Source: Neelides folsomi (lineage: Eukaryota > Arthropoda > Collembola > Neelipleona > Neelidae). Taken from it: a DNA stretch of 64,000 bases. This document shows positions 37,801 to 50,695 of the stretch, in pieces. Position 1 is the stretch's first letter; each line of letters starts with the position of its first letter. The notes beneath the pieces were generated by a model. The model saw only the letters and a list, made by a program, of their open reading frames with translations. It was not told where the DNA came from and searched no databases. The stretch covers positions 1 through 64,000 of the forward strand of contig JAQGBZ010000293.1 of the NCBI GenBank assembly GCA_034687125.1. The letters are read 5' to 3'. The translations under genes and the position numbers were made by a program.

Positions 37801-39542
37801 ACAATAACTTTCATCTTCATCAGATTTGTCATTGCAGTCATCCTTGAAATCAAAATTATTTAAATATTTATATACTACTTAAACGAAACAAATCTTTTTA
37901 TTTGAATGATAAATTTTTAATTTTATAAAATTTTATAAAAATAATTTTGGCTTTATATTTAATGTTTATAAAATATAAATACTTTTCCATTGCACACGCT
38001 TATAAAAGGGATACAAGTTCCATCTGCACAAGCATACATTTCTTTTTCACTGCAACTATATATAAAGAATATTTATTTTAAGAATATTTATTAAATTGTA
38101 TAAGATTGTTCCATAAAATGGTTAACTTATAATATAATTAATAATAAATATTAAATTCATATTAAATATTCATACTAGACATTCTTCGAAATCCAAATTG
38201 AAATAAATTGAACATTCCCAAAGAAATATATTGTATTCGTATTGCATTTCCCCTTTGTCCTTTTGGGAATTAAAGCCAAAATTCCAACCACAGTCTGAGA
38301 ATTCTTTGCCATTAAAGAACTTCCATGCAAAAGACATCTCTCATTTCGGTTCCTTAAAGCCCTAAGATCAATCCCGTGGTCATTTCCTCCTTCAAAATGA
38401 ATATTCGTCCTTTTCGAATCTCCTCTCCCGCATATCAAATTCGTATTTGATTCCTTATAGTAAAACTTGAACGCTTCGGAACACTCTTCCACGTTCTCGG
38501 TTTTAATGCTACTCTTGTAAAGTGGAAAACCGCCCTTTTCCGCCGTAGCTGGAGAGGAAAATCCTCCAAAGAAACCATCACTTTCAATTACCCGCAGGTC
38601 ATCTTCACCAGATTTCGCAAAATCTTTATATTCTCTTTCCTCATTATTTCCTCTCCTTGGTTCTTCAGAACCGGGAAGACAAGCACTTCGAGCAAATGGA
38701 CTTGACAAATCCAATTTCCTCTTAAGGTGAAGAAGAACATAATGATATTTATTGTATGATCCGTCATAGATGGTTTCATTCAATAATGGATTTCTCAAAG
38801 TGGCGGATGTTTTGAGAGAGAAATAAGGAAGGACATGAGAAACATAAGAGATCTGAGTGTTTTGATCGCCATCACGAAGATTTGTTGATTTTAGCCCAAC
38901 GGCCACAAGGTAATTTTCCCCATCTTCAATCCTGTAGTTGGGAGTGGGAAAAGGGCCGCCGAATAAAGTAAGGATCGTATTTTCTCCCAAAATGATCCCA
39001 CTTGTAAGGAACTTGAACGGAGAACTCCTTGAAGGCCGTGTGTATAATCCCGCCGTCCATGGCACTTGAGTTCGGATATCGTTTGAGAGAAGCCCGGGGA
39101 TTTGGCCGCAACCTGGATTTTAAAAATTCGATATGTTCTTAAAATAATTGAAAAATGATTTTTTTCTAATATAGACTTTTTCTAGTGTATTTATTTTCCA
39201 TTTTCCAACTGAGCTCTACAGTACTCTCTATAGAATTTATTTACATTTTATTATTTTTTTTATATATTTAGTTTATTTTTTTATTTATTTACAGTTTATT
39301 ATTTATTTTTTATTATTCCTTTGTTTGATTTATCTATTGAATTTTTTATATTTTAACTCACGAGAGGAAATTTCATGAGACGACACGAACTCCGAAGCAC
39401 CAATGACAATATTTGGGAATGTGAGGAAGAATAAAAGGCAGCAATTGGTAAATAAAATTGAACAATTGAGTAAACTGAAACACTTTGTTAAGATCAAATT
39501 ATTTGGGAAAATAAAATTATTGGTGGATTTGAAGGTAAACAT
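34893..39542 (-). CDS. Modular serine protease: SP-homologue, LDLa x2, CCP, trypsin domain
   Basis: Eight exons (39362-39542, 38176-39112, 37983-38055, 37564-37842, 37163-37352, 35375-35986, 35174-35262, 34893-35048) fit in phase to give 838 aa. Order: hydrophobic leader (about 26-46); protease-like domain (about 61-372) lacking the AAHC histidine motif; two LDLa modules (about 373-450; CNGK/DDCNDKSDEDESYC, then CDGKEDCPSGTDEE); a CCP/sushi-type module (about 475-553); and an S1A protease with SAAHC, SDISLIQL and STCQGDSGGG, so the triad is complete. LDLa-CCP-protease order is that of ModSP/HP14-type initiators of Toll and melanization cascades. Position 189 is Ser, suggesting chymotrypsin-like specificity, and the likely activation site IAPF|IANG has Phe at P1. 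The extra N-terminal domain is unusual; the link to it (CTA|GTATGA donor) could instead be a gene boundary. A nested opposite-strand gene lies in the intron 35987-37162. Confidence 0.75.
36231..36892 (+). CDS. Nested Cys-rich single-pass membrane protein, unrecognised
   Basis: Two exons (36231-36302 and 36464-36892) join in phase 0 to give 166 aa; donor AAT|GTATGC and acceptor TTTTTAAG. The start MARVNPTNYPPPLPYDEIAF lies in good context. The N-terminal two thirds are polar (Ser/Pro/Glu/Asn-rich) with a proline-tyrosine patch. A segment of about 40 residues near the C-terminus is a cysteine-packed hydrophobic stretch (MCCGSAGMCCFSYIVAIC, then CCYCAIIALALVGSLMGF), probably one membrane span with palmitoylatable cysteines. 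The tail is a short Thr run. I recognise no family. It lies entirely inside an intron of the modular protease on the opposite strand. An AATAAA follows about 90 bp after the stop. Confidence 0.7.
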
Positions 39543-40556
39543 TGTTGAGAATGAGTGTAGTGGGAAACAAGTTTAAAGGAGGAAGTATTGATAATTCATT
39601 TTCCTCTTATACCAATTATAAGGAGTTTCATAGAGTAGAGAAGAAACAACTTGTGGAGAATCATGCTGAAAACCAAGATGAAAATGAGCAAAGAACAAAA
39701 TACAACTCCGTAGATAAAGACATTAACCATTACCTATGGACATTGAATCTTTCAATTGATCTTGATAGAAAAAAGTTGGAATAAAAGTTGAACGTGAATT
39801 CCAATGCTGGAGGGGATAATCTCATTTGAATAATACAAGTGGTTTAGCACAATTTGATACTATAGGATTTGTTAGGTAGGTCATTTGTATATGTTAGGCA
39901 GATCAACTTAAACTACTTGATCAACTTGATACAATAAATTGATGATTTATTTCTAAGAACAAAATCGTAATTTTTAATATCAAGAGTGAAACGGGATTGT
40001 TCATTCATTAACTTATGTCTTATTTATATTCAAGACTCGTAAACTCATAAACAGCCATAAAGGATAAGCTAAACGTTTAAAAATGATTTATTCAATACAT
40101 GAATGAAGTAACGCATAATAATTTTGTTTTTAAAAGTTTTTGATCAAAATATTTATGTGTAAAATTATAATTATGTTAATTTTGTTCAATAGAATGTAAA
40201 GATGTAAAATATATTAATTAATGATCTGATTAACTAAATAACAATTAAAGGCATTCCAATTTTCATTTTCTTAAAATTTCATTTTCGCATTAAAGTGCAT
40301 TGGTTATATTAGGTTAAAAAGAAGAAGGAATTTGAATTTACTGGCGCGTTGAAAGATTAAATTGTCTAAAATTGATAGAATTGCGGTTTGCGATTTGCGA
40401 ATTGCGAATATCTACGACTTAAAGTCCAAGTCACTAAACTCGAATTACAAGTTAAAGGTAAATTAGTTAAAGATTTTGAGTTAATCTTGACCTACTTTAA
40501 AGATTGTAAATAATTCCGAAGACGTCAAGCTGAATCAATTAAGACCAAAGGCGAAA
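39543..40556. other. Divergent intergenic region
   Basis: Promoter-bearing spacer between the protease (leftward) and NAE1 (rightward). A frame of 80 codons at 39542-39784 (+), rich in Asn/Lys/Glu, has no domain and begins where the protease begins. I treat it as probably non-coding. No other feature seen. Confidence 0.5.
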
Positions 40557-43030
40557 ATGTCAACAGCCTCAGCTTCAGCTTCACCTTCGCCCAAGTCGCC
40601 GGAAGTGTCAGAAAAGAGTAAAAGATATGATCGACAGCTCCGGTAAGTTAATTACAAACACAATCAATTCAATCCCCCCAAAACCTTGTGCAATTTAGGC
40701 ATACTATCAATGTTAATTTACTTTTCTTTTAATAATCATTAATCATTAAATTGTTGTAGGTTATGGGGAGATCACGGGCAAACTATGCTAGAAAACAGCA
40801 ATATTTGCCTCATTAACGCGAATGCTACCGGGACGGAAATAATGAAGTCTCTTGTGCTTCCTGGAATTGGAAACTTTACTATTGTGGATGGAAATAAAGT
40901 GACCGAAGAGGACATTGGAAATAAGTAATTGATTAACTAATTGATTTATTTATCACAATTTAATTAAAACATTATTTTTTTACAATTTCTCCATCATTTT
41001 GATAAAAACAATTCTTGTATATTAACCACATAAATTAACTTAAAATTTTAGTTTCTTCTTGGAAGCCGATTCATTAGGAAGGAGTCGCAGCGAATGTGCA
41101 ACTCGACTTCTCAATGAAATGAACCCAGATGTGAGTGGGACGAGCATTGAGGAAAATCCTTCAACTCTTCTGGCACACAATCCTTCTTTCTTTACTAACT
41201 TCTCTGTTGTTATTGCATCTCAATTAAACGAAAAGTAAGATTAAGATTAGCCCATTCCTTTTAATAATTTTAAGATATTTTATTAATGATTTTATAACTT
41301 TAACACAGATAATTGGTAGTTATATTAAAATTTAATTTAAATTTTTTTATGATTTAAGGACTTTGTCTCAGCTGAGCGGAATTTTATGGGAAGCTAAAGT
41401 TCCCTTCATTTACTGTCAAGTGGTTGGGCTTTTGGGTTGGGTTCGAGTTCAGCTGGTTGAACATCTAATTATCGAATCTCATCCTGACAATATTACCGAT
41501 GACCTGAGATTGGAAAATCCGTTTGATGAACTGAGGGAGGCCATGAACAGTATTGAATTGAATGGACGTGACGAATCTGTTAGCACCCCTTGGTTGGTTG
41601 TGATGTACAAAGGACTTGAGAAATATGTGGCTGAACATCATTTGTCCCATCCTTCACACAATCCTGCCAAGAAACAGGAATTTAAAACTTTTCTTAGAAA
41701 GTGTAAGAAATTTATAAGCCCTTTTGAAAACAATTGTTGTTGAGTAAATTTTTTTAGCCATAATTCAAAGGTTTTTGCATTATTTTAACATTAAATAATT
41801 AATTTAGACCTTGAAGACCTTGGACTCCATGACGGAGACGATACATTTGAAGAAGCCATAAAAGCAACAAATAGAGCATTTCCTTTGGCCGCAAACGCAA
41901 TTCCTTCATCGATTCGAGCTATTCTTGATGACCCCGCAATTAAAAAACCAGAGGTGAAATAATTTTCATTTGATCTAGCTACTTAATAATTATAATTTAA
42001 TAATTGAATGTTTTTGTAGAATAAATTCTGGCTCATGTGTGCTGGGTTGAAAGAATTTATTGAAGAAACTGGGAATTTCCCATTGAGCGGACGTTTACCT
42101 GACATGACAGCCAACTCTACCAAATTCATTTCACTTCAAAACGTGTACAGAGACAGGGCAAACAAAGATGCTGAGGATGTTTTTAATCGTTGTCAGTTGA
42201 TGATTGAGAAAGAAGCAAGACTCGCCAAAATCTCTCTTACTCCAAATAATGTAAAGTTGTTCTGCAAGGAAGCCAAGAATCTGATGCTTATTCGGGGCGA
42301 AGAACTTGCAAAAGAACTCAATTCCGCTCCTTCGGCTATTCTTCCACAATTGGGTCTCATTTTAATGAATTAATTAATACCTGGATTTCTCTCAATTAGA
42401 ATTTATATTACTGGGAGTTATAATCTTATATTGGTATTGTCAGTTATGCTAATTTAATTTGATATTTTAGCACAAAATACAGAAGAATGTGAGCAGAATG
42501 AAATTGCTTATGTGATGATGAGGGCAATTCTCCGGTTTGAAACTGAATACAACACTTACCCTGGAATGAATGATCAACATGTTGAATCGGACATTGCTCT
42601 GTTTAAGGTATTTGGATTAGTTTCATTGGTTCAATTTTCAGAAGAATTGTTCAAATTCATTATTATTCTCATTTTTCGCTTTTAGGGATCTGTCAATAAA
42701 TTATTGAACGAATGGAACTCTAATTTGGCCGTTGATGAAGTTTTTATTCATGTGATTTGCCGATATGGAGCTGCTGAAGTTCACTCGGTTGCAGCTTTCA
42801 TTGGTAAAACCACTGTTCAATTTTAAAACAACTTTTCCCGTTTTTTTCAATTTGTTAAATTAATAAAGTAAATGAAAACTAAATATTTAATATAATGAAC
42901 AGGAGGATGCGTCGCCCAAGAAGTGATTAAGATCGTGACGGCCCAATACGTTCCATTATCAGACACTCTCATCTACAATGCGATCAACTCGACAACAACC
43001 GAAATGAAAGCAATCGTCCCTGCTCAATGA
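40557..43030 (+). CDS. NAE1: NEDD8-activating enzyme E1 regulatory subunit (APPBP1)
   Basis: Nine exons (40557-40642, 40760-40924, 41052-41234, 41359-41702, 41808-41953, 42020-42353, 42471-42607, 42686-42803, 42903-43030) join in phase to give 546 aa, close to the usual length of about 530. The N-terminus has the E1-family opening [16 protein letters not shown], followed by the pseudo-Rossmann segment [17 protein letters not shown] and [20 protein letters not shown]. The C-terminal adenylation-domain part ends with [20 protein letters not shown] and [21 protein letters not shown]1 pairs with UBA3 to adenylate NEDD8 and load it on UBE2M, which drives cullin neddylation. As expected for the regulatory subunit, there is no catalytic cysteine domain of the UBA3 type. 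AATAAA lies at about 43264. Confidence 0.96.
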
Positions 43031-43455
43031 GGACTTACTTTAACTTTTCTATTAATGTTATACCTTATTTACCACAGATGAGAAATATTCCTTGAAATAA
43101 TTGATTATCACATCTTTACATCACATTTAAATAGCTTTTAAGATGTTTTAATTCGCACATTCAGTTGTTATTTAGCCAACATTCGAGTTTGTGATTACTG
43201 ATTACTACCTTTTAATATTATGCATTGAAATTAGTGAATGACAATTGTGTAAATGAGTCATATTAATAAAACATCAAACTTTTTGAATCGTCAACTCCTC
43301 CAGAATTCAGTGACATTATCAAGGGTTAAGAAAAATCAAAATCATGTTTCTAGTATCATGTATCATTCATATTTCTACATAGTTATGCATTCATGTATTG
43401 TACTTTGATATAAATAAGTTCAATTTTTCTTATGGGAATTTTTTATATTTATTTC

Positions 43456-45826
43456 TTATCCTTTTGAAGACATGAGAGCTTTGGCTGAAAAGTATCCTGG
43501 AAGTCCCATGACACCTCCACCAGGATGACATCCGCTCCCACAAAGGTACAATTTTTTCATTGGTGTTTCCGGGAACCAACACTTGTCAGTTAGAATCGGA
43601 CGGAGCCAGAATAATTGATCGAAACTCATTGACCCGTGGAAGATATTCTGTAAATGACAAAATTACAGCTCAAAAATAATATCCCGATAACTTATTTTTT
43701 AATGAACAAATGTAATAATTCCATTTATTAGTAATTTAATTAAACAAATTACTCCTCCAGTAAGCCCAAAAGTTTCTTCCAAATGATAAGGAGACAAAAC
43801 TTCTTTTCCCACAATACTCGCTTTAAACCCAGGAGCGTAAGCTTCAATGGCGTCAAAAACTGTTTGAGCATATTTCTCCGTATAACTCTCGTCCTTCCAA
43901 GACCCATCCGAAGGAGAAAAGGGCGTGTATTGTGTGAAAAGTAAACAGACGTGCGCTCCCTTTGGAGCTAGTGTTGGGTCAAGACTGGATGGAATGACCA
44001 TTTCAATCATTGGCTTCCTCGAAGGGACATTTTCCTTTGAACAGACTGAAAAAGAATCTTCAAGATCCGCCATGGACTCACAGTTCAAATGGATGGTGCA
44101 TTTGTGAGGATTTCCAACTTGGCCTGAATTGGAAGGATCAGCAGAGAAATTTGGGAGTTTGTCAACCGCCACTGGAAATATTAATTTTAACTTAAATTAA
44201 TCAATGTTGATATTAAACATTTCATCAGATAAGTAAATAATTAAGTTTATTCAATAATTATTAATTAAAATAATATTATTTAATTCCAAAATCAAATCAC
44301 CATTTATTTTAGTCACAGGAGATGTGTAATCAATGGAATTGACCGCTTTAACAAAATCAGTTCCAAATACAGCTGTGGGATCTTTAAACAAGTTTTTGAA
44401 CGTTACGTGGGGCGTCGCTCCTGAAAACACGGCCTTTGTAGCTTCGATCATTTTCCCGTCTTTTGTTACGACTCCTGAAGCTTCCAAGCCTGACTTCCCA
44501 TCTTTGTATTCAATGCTTTGAATTTCCTAAAATCATTTCTTATTAATTAAAATAAAACCAACCCAGTAATATATTTCTTACATAATATACAAATAATTAT
44601 AACATACAATTTAAAGTATTTTTATTTGTGAAATATTTCTTTTTTAATATTTGAACTTTTAATTTATTTTACTTGATTAGTAAAAATGTGAACTCCAAGA
44701 CTTGCTGCACTTGAAGCAATTGCCTGACTCACTCCGCCCATTCCTCCTTCTGGATAAGCCCAAGCTCCCGCTTTCCCATTCACGCCACCCATGATATGAT
44801 GAAGAAGAACATAGCCAGTGTCAGGAGTATTCGGTCCAGACATTGTCCCAATAAGAGCATCAGTGGCCAATGTTGCTTTCAAAGGCTCGGAAGTAAACCA
44901 TTTGTTTAGGACTTTGGCTGCAGAAGCTGTCAACGTTTCATGAAATTGTGGGAGATTTGACCCAAGGGACAAAAGTGCTCTGGCACTTGAACCCGCAGCT
45001 CGCATTCTCTCCATCGAGTAAAATCCTTCTTTCTTGGTGAGGTTAGGCGGGCGATTGTCCAACAGCTTGTTGATCGTTTCAACAAATTTACCCATTTCCT
45101 TCTCATATTCATGATAGTTCCGAGCGTCTTCTTTAGAGAACTTTCCAATCTCGGCAGAGGTCAAATCGGCTGAACTGGAGAGAAGGAGTGATTTGGCTGG
45201 AAAGGATTCCCAGAGAGATTCTCGAATTGGAGTATACGAACTGTATGGCTCACGCATGTAGAATTTAAGCCCGTGCTCCTTTTAAAAACATTAAGATCAA
45301 CAAAAGTAATTAAAACTCAATTATCATTTTGGCATATTGGTACTTAAGATTTTATTAATTGTGAGAATGAAACTGTAAGGTAAGGTCTTTACTTTTAATT
45401 TGAGATCCTCAATGATAAACGGACGGAGTAAACTGAGGACGTAGGAAGCGCGAGAGAATTTGAATCCCGGAACGATTTCTTCAGTCACCGCCGCCCCGCC
45501 AACAACTCCCCGCTTCTCGACTACACAAACGGAGTAACCCGCCTTGGCCAGATAGGCCGAAGAGACAAGGCCATTGTGACCTGATTAATCAAACGAAAAA
45601 TTATATCATTTTACAAATGTAATTCTGCATTAATGAAACAATTAATTAAGCTATTTAAGATGAAATTGAGAAAACCTCCGCCCACAATTACAACATCATA
45701 AGATGATTTCAAATCCTCAATATTCTTAACAATTGAACTTAAATGTCTTGTATGATAAAAATTTGGTTTATTTCTTGTCAAAAGATTCACTGAATTTACT
45801 GAAAGTTTACAAAATGAACTCCTCAT
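43456..45826 (-). CDS. PYROXD2: PYROXD2-like FAD-dependent oxidoreductase (mitochondrial)
   Basis: Six exons (45676-45826, 45393-45580, 44673-45278, 44301-44526, 43753-44171, 43456-43647) give 593 aa, against about 580 for the family. The N-terminal 40 residues are basic and hydroxylated ([20 protein letters not shown]), fitting a mitochondrial presequence. The FAD Rossmann motif [20 protein letters not shown] is split by the first intron. Later family signatures include [18 protein letters not shown] and, near the C-terminus, [17 protein letters not shown] and [26 protein letters not shown]2 belongs to the phytoene-desaturase-like amine-oxidase fold and sits in the mitochondrial inner membrane/matrix, where it supports complex IV; its substrate is not settled. 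The gene is tail-to-tail with NAE1, with 425 bp between stops. Confidence 0.95.
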
Positions 45827-46692
45827 TTTGATTCACAAGATTTTTTTTAAATTACTCTAAAACTCTAAATAAATAATAATGAATGTGAATTTAACGAATA
45901 TTTAAGATTGAAATGGAAGCATGTGTAGAATTCCATATCTATTATCTCATCTTTAAGTCCATCGTCTTTATATATAATTCTATTAAGCCATACAAGTAAA
46001 TAACATAATCTTTAAGGATATTGATCTTGGATAAGGATATTGTACATTGGTATTTAGTATATCTGTATAGATATATTTATGAGTTACGACGAGTATAAGT
46101 GCTTACATAACGTAATTATAATATCTAGTTTGACATAAATATATTAGCATTTAACACGCTTACAACTTCATACTTCATTTAAAGCATCCTTGAAAGTTTT
46201 AAATCAACCTTAAAAGTTTATATTTATTTGAGATGAAAAGATATAGGTAAGTTAAGTATACATATATGGCATATGGTATATAATATTATTTCTTATAATA
46301 AATATAAATATTGAACTTGACCCAACAAGGCCAGTGCCACAGGCCATCATCCATTTAACATGAATTTAACTATTAATTAAACCTGCATGGATTCAATAGA
46401 AATGGAATATCTTCTACAGTTAAAACGAAAGTGCGGCTTAGTGAGGTTGAACTTCAACCCTTGGCTTGAAGCAATGTAGCAAGTTAGCAAGCAAAAAGCT
46501 AAAGCATGGAATTCTTTCAAATAAACTTTTATGCATATTTTTATACTTTTTATCAGAGAAAAATTATAGAAGTTAGAAGTTTCTGTTTTTGTTTGTATTT
46601 TGTATTGACTATTGACATTAATTACATAATTACTCACATTGCTTCTTTTTCGGTGATTGAGTTTGGTTCGCGGTTGTTAATTACCTATCAGT
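45827..46692. other. Divergent promoter region, PYROXD2/ZNG1
   Basis: 866 bp of AT-rich DNA separate two divergent start codons. No gene or repeat is seen; it must contain both promoters. Confidence 0.55.
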
Positions 46693-48681
46693 ATGAGTTT
46701 TGAATTAGAAGACGATGACGAGATTCCCAATTTGGTCGAAGGCGAGATGGAAGTGGAAAATGAAGATTTTGATCCGGTGCCTGTGACAATTTTAACTGGA
46801 TATTTGGGAGCTGGTAAAACAACACTCCTCAATTACATTCTTCACGAACAGAATCAAAAGAGAATTGCTGTCATTTTAAACGAATTTGGAACAGGTGATC
46901 ATTTACAACTCAATTATAAAATATTACTGAACATGTTTGGATAGCAGAATTATAATCTTTTTGTTTTGTGATGTATAGAATCATCAATGGAAAAGAGTTT
47001 AGCTGTTGGAGAAAAAGGAGAACTTTTTGAAGAATGGCTTGAATTGAGAAATGGATGTCTCTGCTGTTCTGTTAAGTAATTGACCCATGAACATTTAATT
47101 AAAATCATGTAAAATTGTCTTATAATTCAGTCAACTTATGAATTCATTTCCCTTCAATATTAGGGACAATGGGGTAAAGGCGATTGAAAATCTTATGAAG
47201 AAGAAAGGAAAGTTTGATTATATTCTCATTGAAACAACCGGGTTAGCCGATCCTGGTTAGTTTTAATATTCATGATTTCTTTAAAAGAGCTAAAAAAGTC
47301 ATTACCTAATCTTTTTTGTTGATCCAAGGACCAATTGCATCATTATTTTGGATGGATAAAGAACTCGGCAGCGATATTTTTCTAGATGGAATTGTCACAG
47401 TTATTGACGCCAAATATGGATTACAAGTAAAACATCATTTTTATCATTATTTAACTAGCATACATTAATTTCAATATTAATATTTTATTTTATTTATATT
47501 ATATATTTTTATTTAAATATATTGATTTTTAGAATCTCCAAGAAGAATCTAACGGTGGATTTAGTGCGGCCGTGAGGTTCGAAATAAGTCAAAAAGTTAA
47601 AAACAAAGACTAAAGATTTTAATGAGATTATAAAAATATTTCTTTTTAGACAAGCTGCGTTAGCCGATTACTTAATTATTAACAAGGAAGATTTAATTTC
47701 AAAAAACGAATTGAATGATTTGGAGAATGCTATTAACAAAATTAATCAATTAGCCAAGAAGGAATTTACACAATTTTGCAAGTATGATATAAGTGTAACA
47801 AACATATTAATTTACTTTTATTCAAATCGCGATTATACATAATTTTAATACATAAATAGTTTAAATTCAACCTAGTCTAAAACTTTTTTATGGTGAATTT
47901 TATTAGAGTAAAGTTGGACAAAATACTCGATCTCAGAGCATACGATGGAATTCACGAAAAAAGGTAAGGGATTTGATACATTAAAGTAAAATTCTTTACT
48001 TCCAGTAAAAACATTTTTTATTTAAGATTAAAAGAAATCGCCATGTCTGAAGCAGAAAAGCTAAAGTTCTCATCCAAACACCACTTAGATGAATCCGTTG
48101 GAACAATCAGCCTCAAAATTCCCAATGGACTTGACAAAGCCATAGTTGAAAACTTTTTAGGAAAAGTTCTCTGGGAGCGTGAAAATCACGGAATTTCCCA
48201 TTCAGAAATATGGAGATTAAAAGTAGGATAAATTATAATTATAAGAAAATTCAATTTTTGAAATGTATGGTACAATGGTACTACATATTATGTCCTAATT
48301 GTAATTATTTCACTGACAAACTGACAACGAGTCGGCTTATTAATTTGTGTTTTTATTTCAGGGCCTTGTTTACATTAATGAGATCCATTCAATGAATTCC
48401 TTCATGATCCAAGGAGTTAACGAAACTTATGAGATGAATCAAGTTGAAATTAAAGACCCAGAAGAAATTGCATTTCCAACAAGCAGAATCATTCTTATAG
48501 GTAAAAATCAGAGGAATTAATCAGTAATTTAAATAAATATTCATGTTCTAATTAACTTATAATCTATATTTAATGAAATCCAGGAAAGAATTTGGATGAA
48601 AAGAAGTTCATGGACATTTTCAATTCGTTGATCGACTCAACAGAAGAAACAAAAATGTCATTAATGTCATTAAAACTCTAA
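46693..48681 (+). CDS. ZNG1: Zinc-chaperone GTPase ZNG1 (CBWD, COG0523)
   Basis: Ten exons (46693-46894, 46979-47075, 47164-47255, 47329-47426, 47533-47576, 47650-47781, 47907-47963, 48027-48222, 48362-48500, 48584-48681) give 384 aa, near the usual 390-395. Walker A is [16 protein letters not shown] and switch I is around [10 protein letters not shown]. The metal-binding CxCC appears as NGCLCCSVK, Walker B as [11 protein letters not shown], and the base motif as INKED. The CobW C-terminal domain follows ([19 protein letters not shown]). ZNG1 delivers zinc to METAP1 using GTP hydrolysis. The short N-terminal lead that in homologues contains a CPELVPI motif reads EIPNLVEGE here: the cysteine is missing but PxLV is kept. 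Other exons look intact. Confidence 0.95.
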
Positions 48682-48861
48682 ATTTTAAATTCAACATTTT
48701 GTAAAATTTTGGTATTTATTCCAATTTGTTTAATTATTTATTGTTAATTATACTTTTATCGTCAAATCGTGAATTACATGAGTGTAAACAATAACATGAC
48801 TATAAGTTGATTATTAAATACAAAATATTTATATGCTAAATAATTTACAAAATATTGACTT

Positions 48862-49876
48862 TTATTGGGCTCTATTTGTTTTACGAGTAAAGAATTGTTC
48901 CTCAATGACATTTTCATCATAATATTTGTTATATTTCTTCCACTGGAACCTCTTTTTGGGATCTTTCTTACTATGAGCTGGTCCAAGGTTGGGCATTAAA
49001 CCTGATCAAAAATGATTAAATAACATTAGTTAAGATAATTATACGTGATGCAATTTAAGCTTAAACTATTTTTATAGTATTAAATTTTGATACTTACCAG
49101 CTTTATGAGCCATTGCAACCAAATATGTGATTGTTCGCTGTTGCTTTTTACAAAGTCCTGTGATTCTTGCAGGTAAAAGGCATCCATCTGATCTGACAAA
49201 TTGGCTCAAGATCAACACGTCCTATATTATAAATAATTTATAATATAACATTCCAATATTATATGATAGTTATTTAAATTATTGTTATACAAAATATTTT
49301 TATTTTTATTGATACTTACAGTGTGTTTGATTCTAACTGGTAGATTGAGACGACAAATGGGACAATCGGTGCATGTGTTGTGCCAGGGTACATCAGCTGG
49401 GATGAGGAAATCTTTCCTGGGTGAATCCAATGTGACCCCTTCGACCAATGTCACATTGCCATTCTCAGTCGCACGTACTATTTAAAAAAGAAATTAAATA
49501 TTATTATAAGATAATATGGCATATAAGAAAAAATAAAATTATTCATATTTGAAAAATTTATCATACTTTCTTTTATGTTTAATATTGTCGTTGTACTCAA
49601 TTTCCGGTTAAGACCTAAGTAGGTATCTGGATATATTCTTAAACAAGTTGACAAAGGTAAAAAGACATTTCGATGATTCTGACCCTGTAAAGTTATAAAT
49701 CAAATTCGGTTATAGATATTAAAAAATTTAGAGAATTATCTCAAATATTATAAATTATAGGTATTTTACATTTCAAAATGTTCGAATAGTAGAAGAAAGA
49801 TATTTAATCGTTATTTAAAGTAAGTAATATTAACAATTTTTACCTCGTTAATCAATCTTCTAAAGAAGAGGTTCAT
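48862..49876 (-). CDS. MRPS18A: Mitochondrial ribosomal protein bS18m (MRPS18A type)
   Basis: Five exons (49844-49876, 49567-49684, 49320-49477, 49098-49221, 48862-49001) give 190 aa. The first 50 residues are basic and lack acidic runs (MNLFFRRLINEGQNHRN), consistent with mitochondrial import. The S18 core is CPICRLNLPVRIKHTDVLIL, SQFVRSDGCLLPARITGLC and KKQQRTITYLVAMAHKAGLM. The tail is lysine-rich and has KDPKKRFQWKKYNKYYD. Cysteines in CTDCPIC and the downstream GC and GLC could bind zinc, as in several mitochondrial S18 forms. It is convergent with ZNG1, with 180 bp between stops. Confidence 0.93.
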
Positions 49877-50695
49877 AATGCCAAATTTTAACTATGAAAT
49901 AATTCTGTTAATTTATTGATAATTATAAGTGTAATGTGCTAAAAATTAAGGCGGGCTTAGGATAACTTTAACTCAAACTGAACTCTTGAACCCAGAATGA
50001 ACCGATCGAAGAAATAAAATTAATTGCAATTGTTTTGTAAGTTAAAGTTAGTTAAAGTTAAAAGTAAAATATTAGATTGGAATTGGATTAGAGTCAAAGT
50101 TGAGCATGAATTTCGCAATTTTTAACTTCTACTTCTTGTAAATTCTCATTTGAATTCATTTATTTGAAAAAAAACATTTTGATATGCTTCCCTTCCCTTT
50201 GTTCAGATGATTATGAGTATGTTTGCTTAAATCTACTTTAACTTTTCTTTATTCATTGAGTTAAGCCAATTTTGAAACTAAGAATTTTATTCATTTAAAT
50301 AAACTGAATAATATATTATAGACTTGTAATGTACAAATTGAATACACTTCATAATTTTGATTTAAATGGTATAATTAATTTTTTAAAGATCCCCTTTTTT
50401 GTATTTTGTACAACTAAAATAAAACTTATGACACTGAATAGCATTAATTTCAACTTGATCTTTTTACGTAAGATCAAAGATAATACAAATAATACTTAAT
50501 AGTTGTTGAAGGAAAGGCTTTATAGTAATTGGGTTTATTGTATTAGTATGTTTTATCCTTATGTGATGAGTTCGTTCTTGTACAAACAGTTCATTTCGCT
50601 AAAATTAAAAAAGTTCAATAAATAAATATTTTCGTTTGTGTATTTTAGCATTTTAAATGATAGTTAAGGTTGAAGTCTAATTTATAACACATTAA
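49877..50695. other. Intergenic, nothing recognised
   Basis: AT-rich spacer upstream of bS18m and downstream of the FMN reductase-like gene. I see no gene, RNA or substantial repeat. Confidence 0.6.

Noticed and set aside
38175-39542. Treating the protease-like domain as a separate two-exon gene ending at the TAG at 38175
   Set aside because: Possible, but the in-phase junction to the LDLa exon and the lack of a leader exon before it favour a single gene; kept as the stated alternative.
39542-39784. 80-codon plus-strand frame upstream of the protease
   Set aside because: Low-complexity Asn/Lys/Glu composition, no domain, and it overlaps the protease promoter/start.
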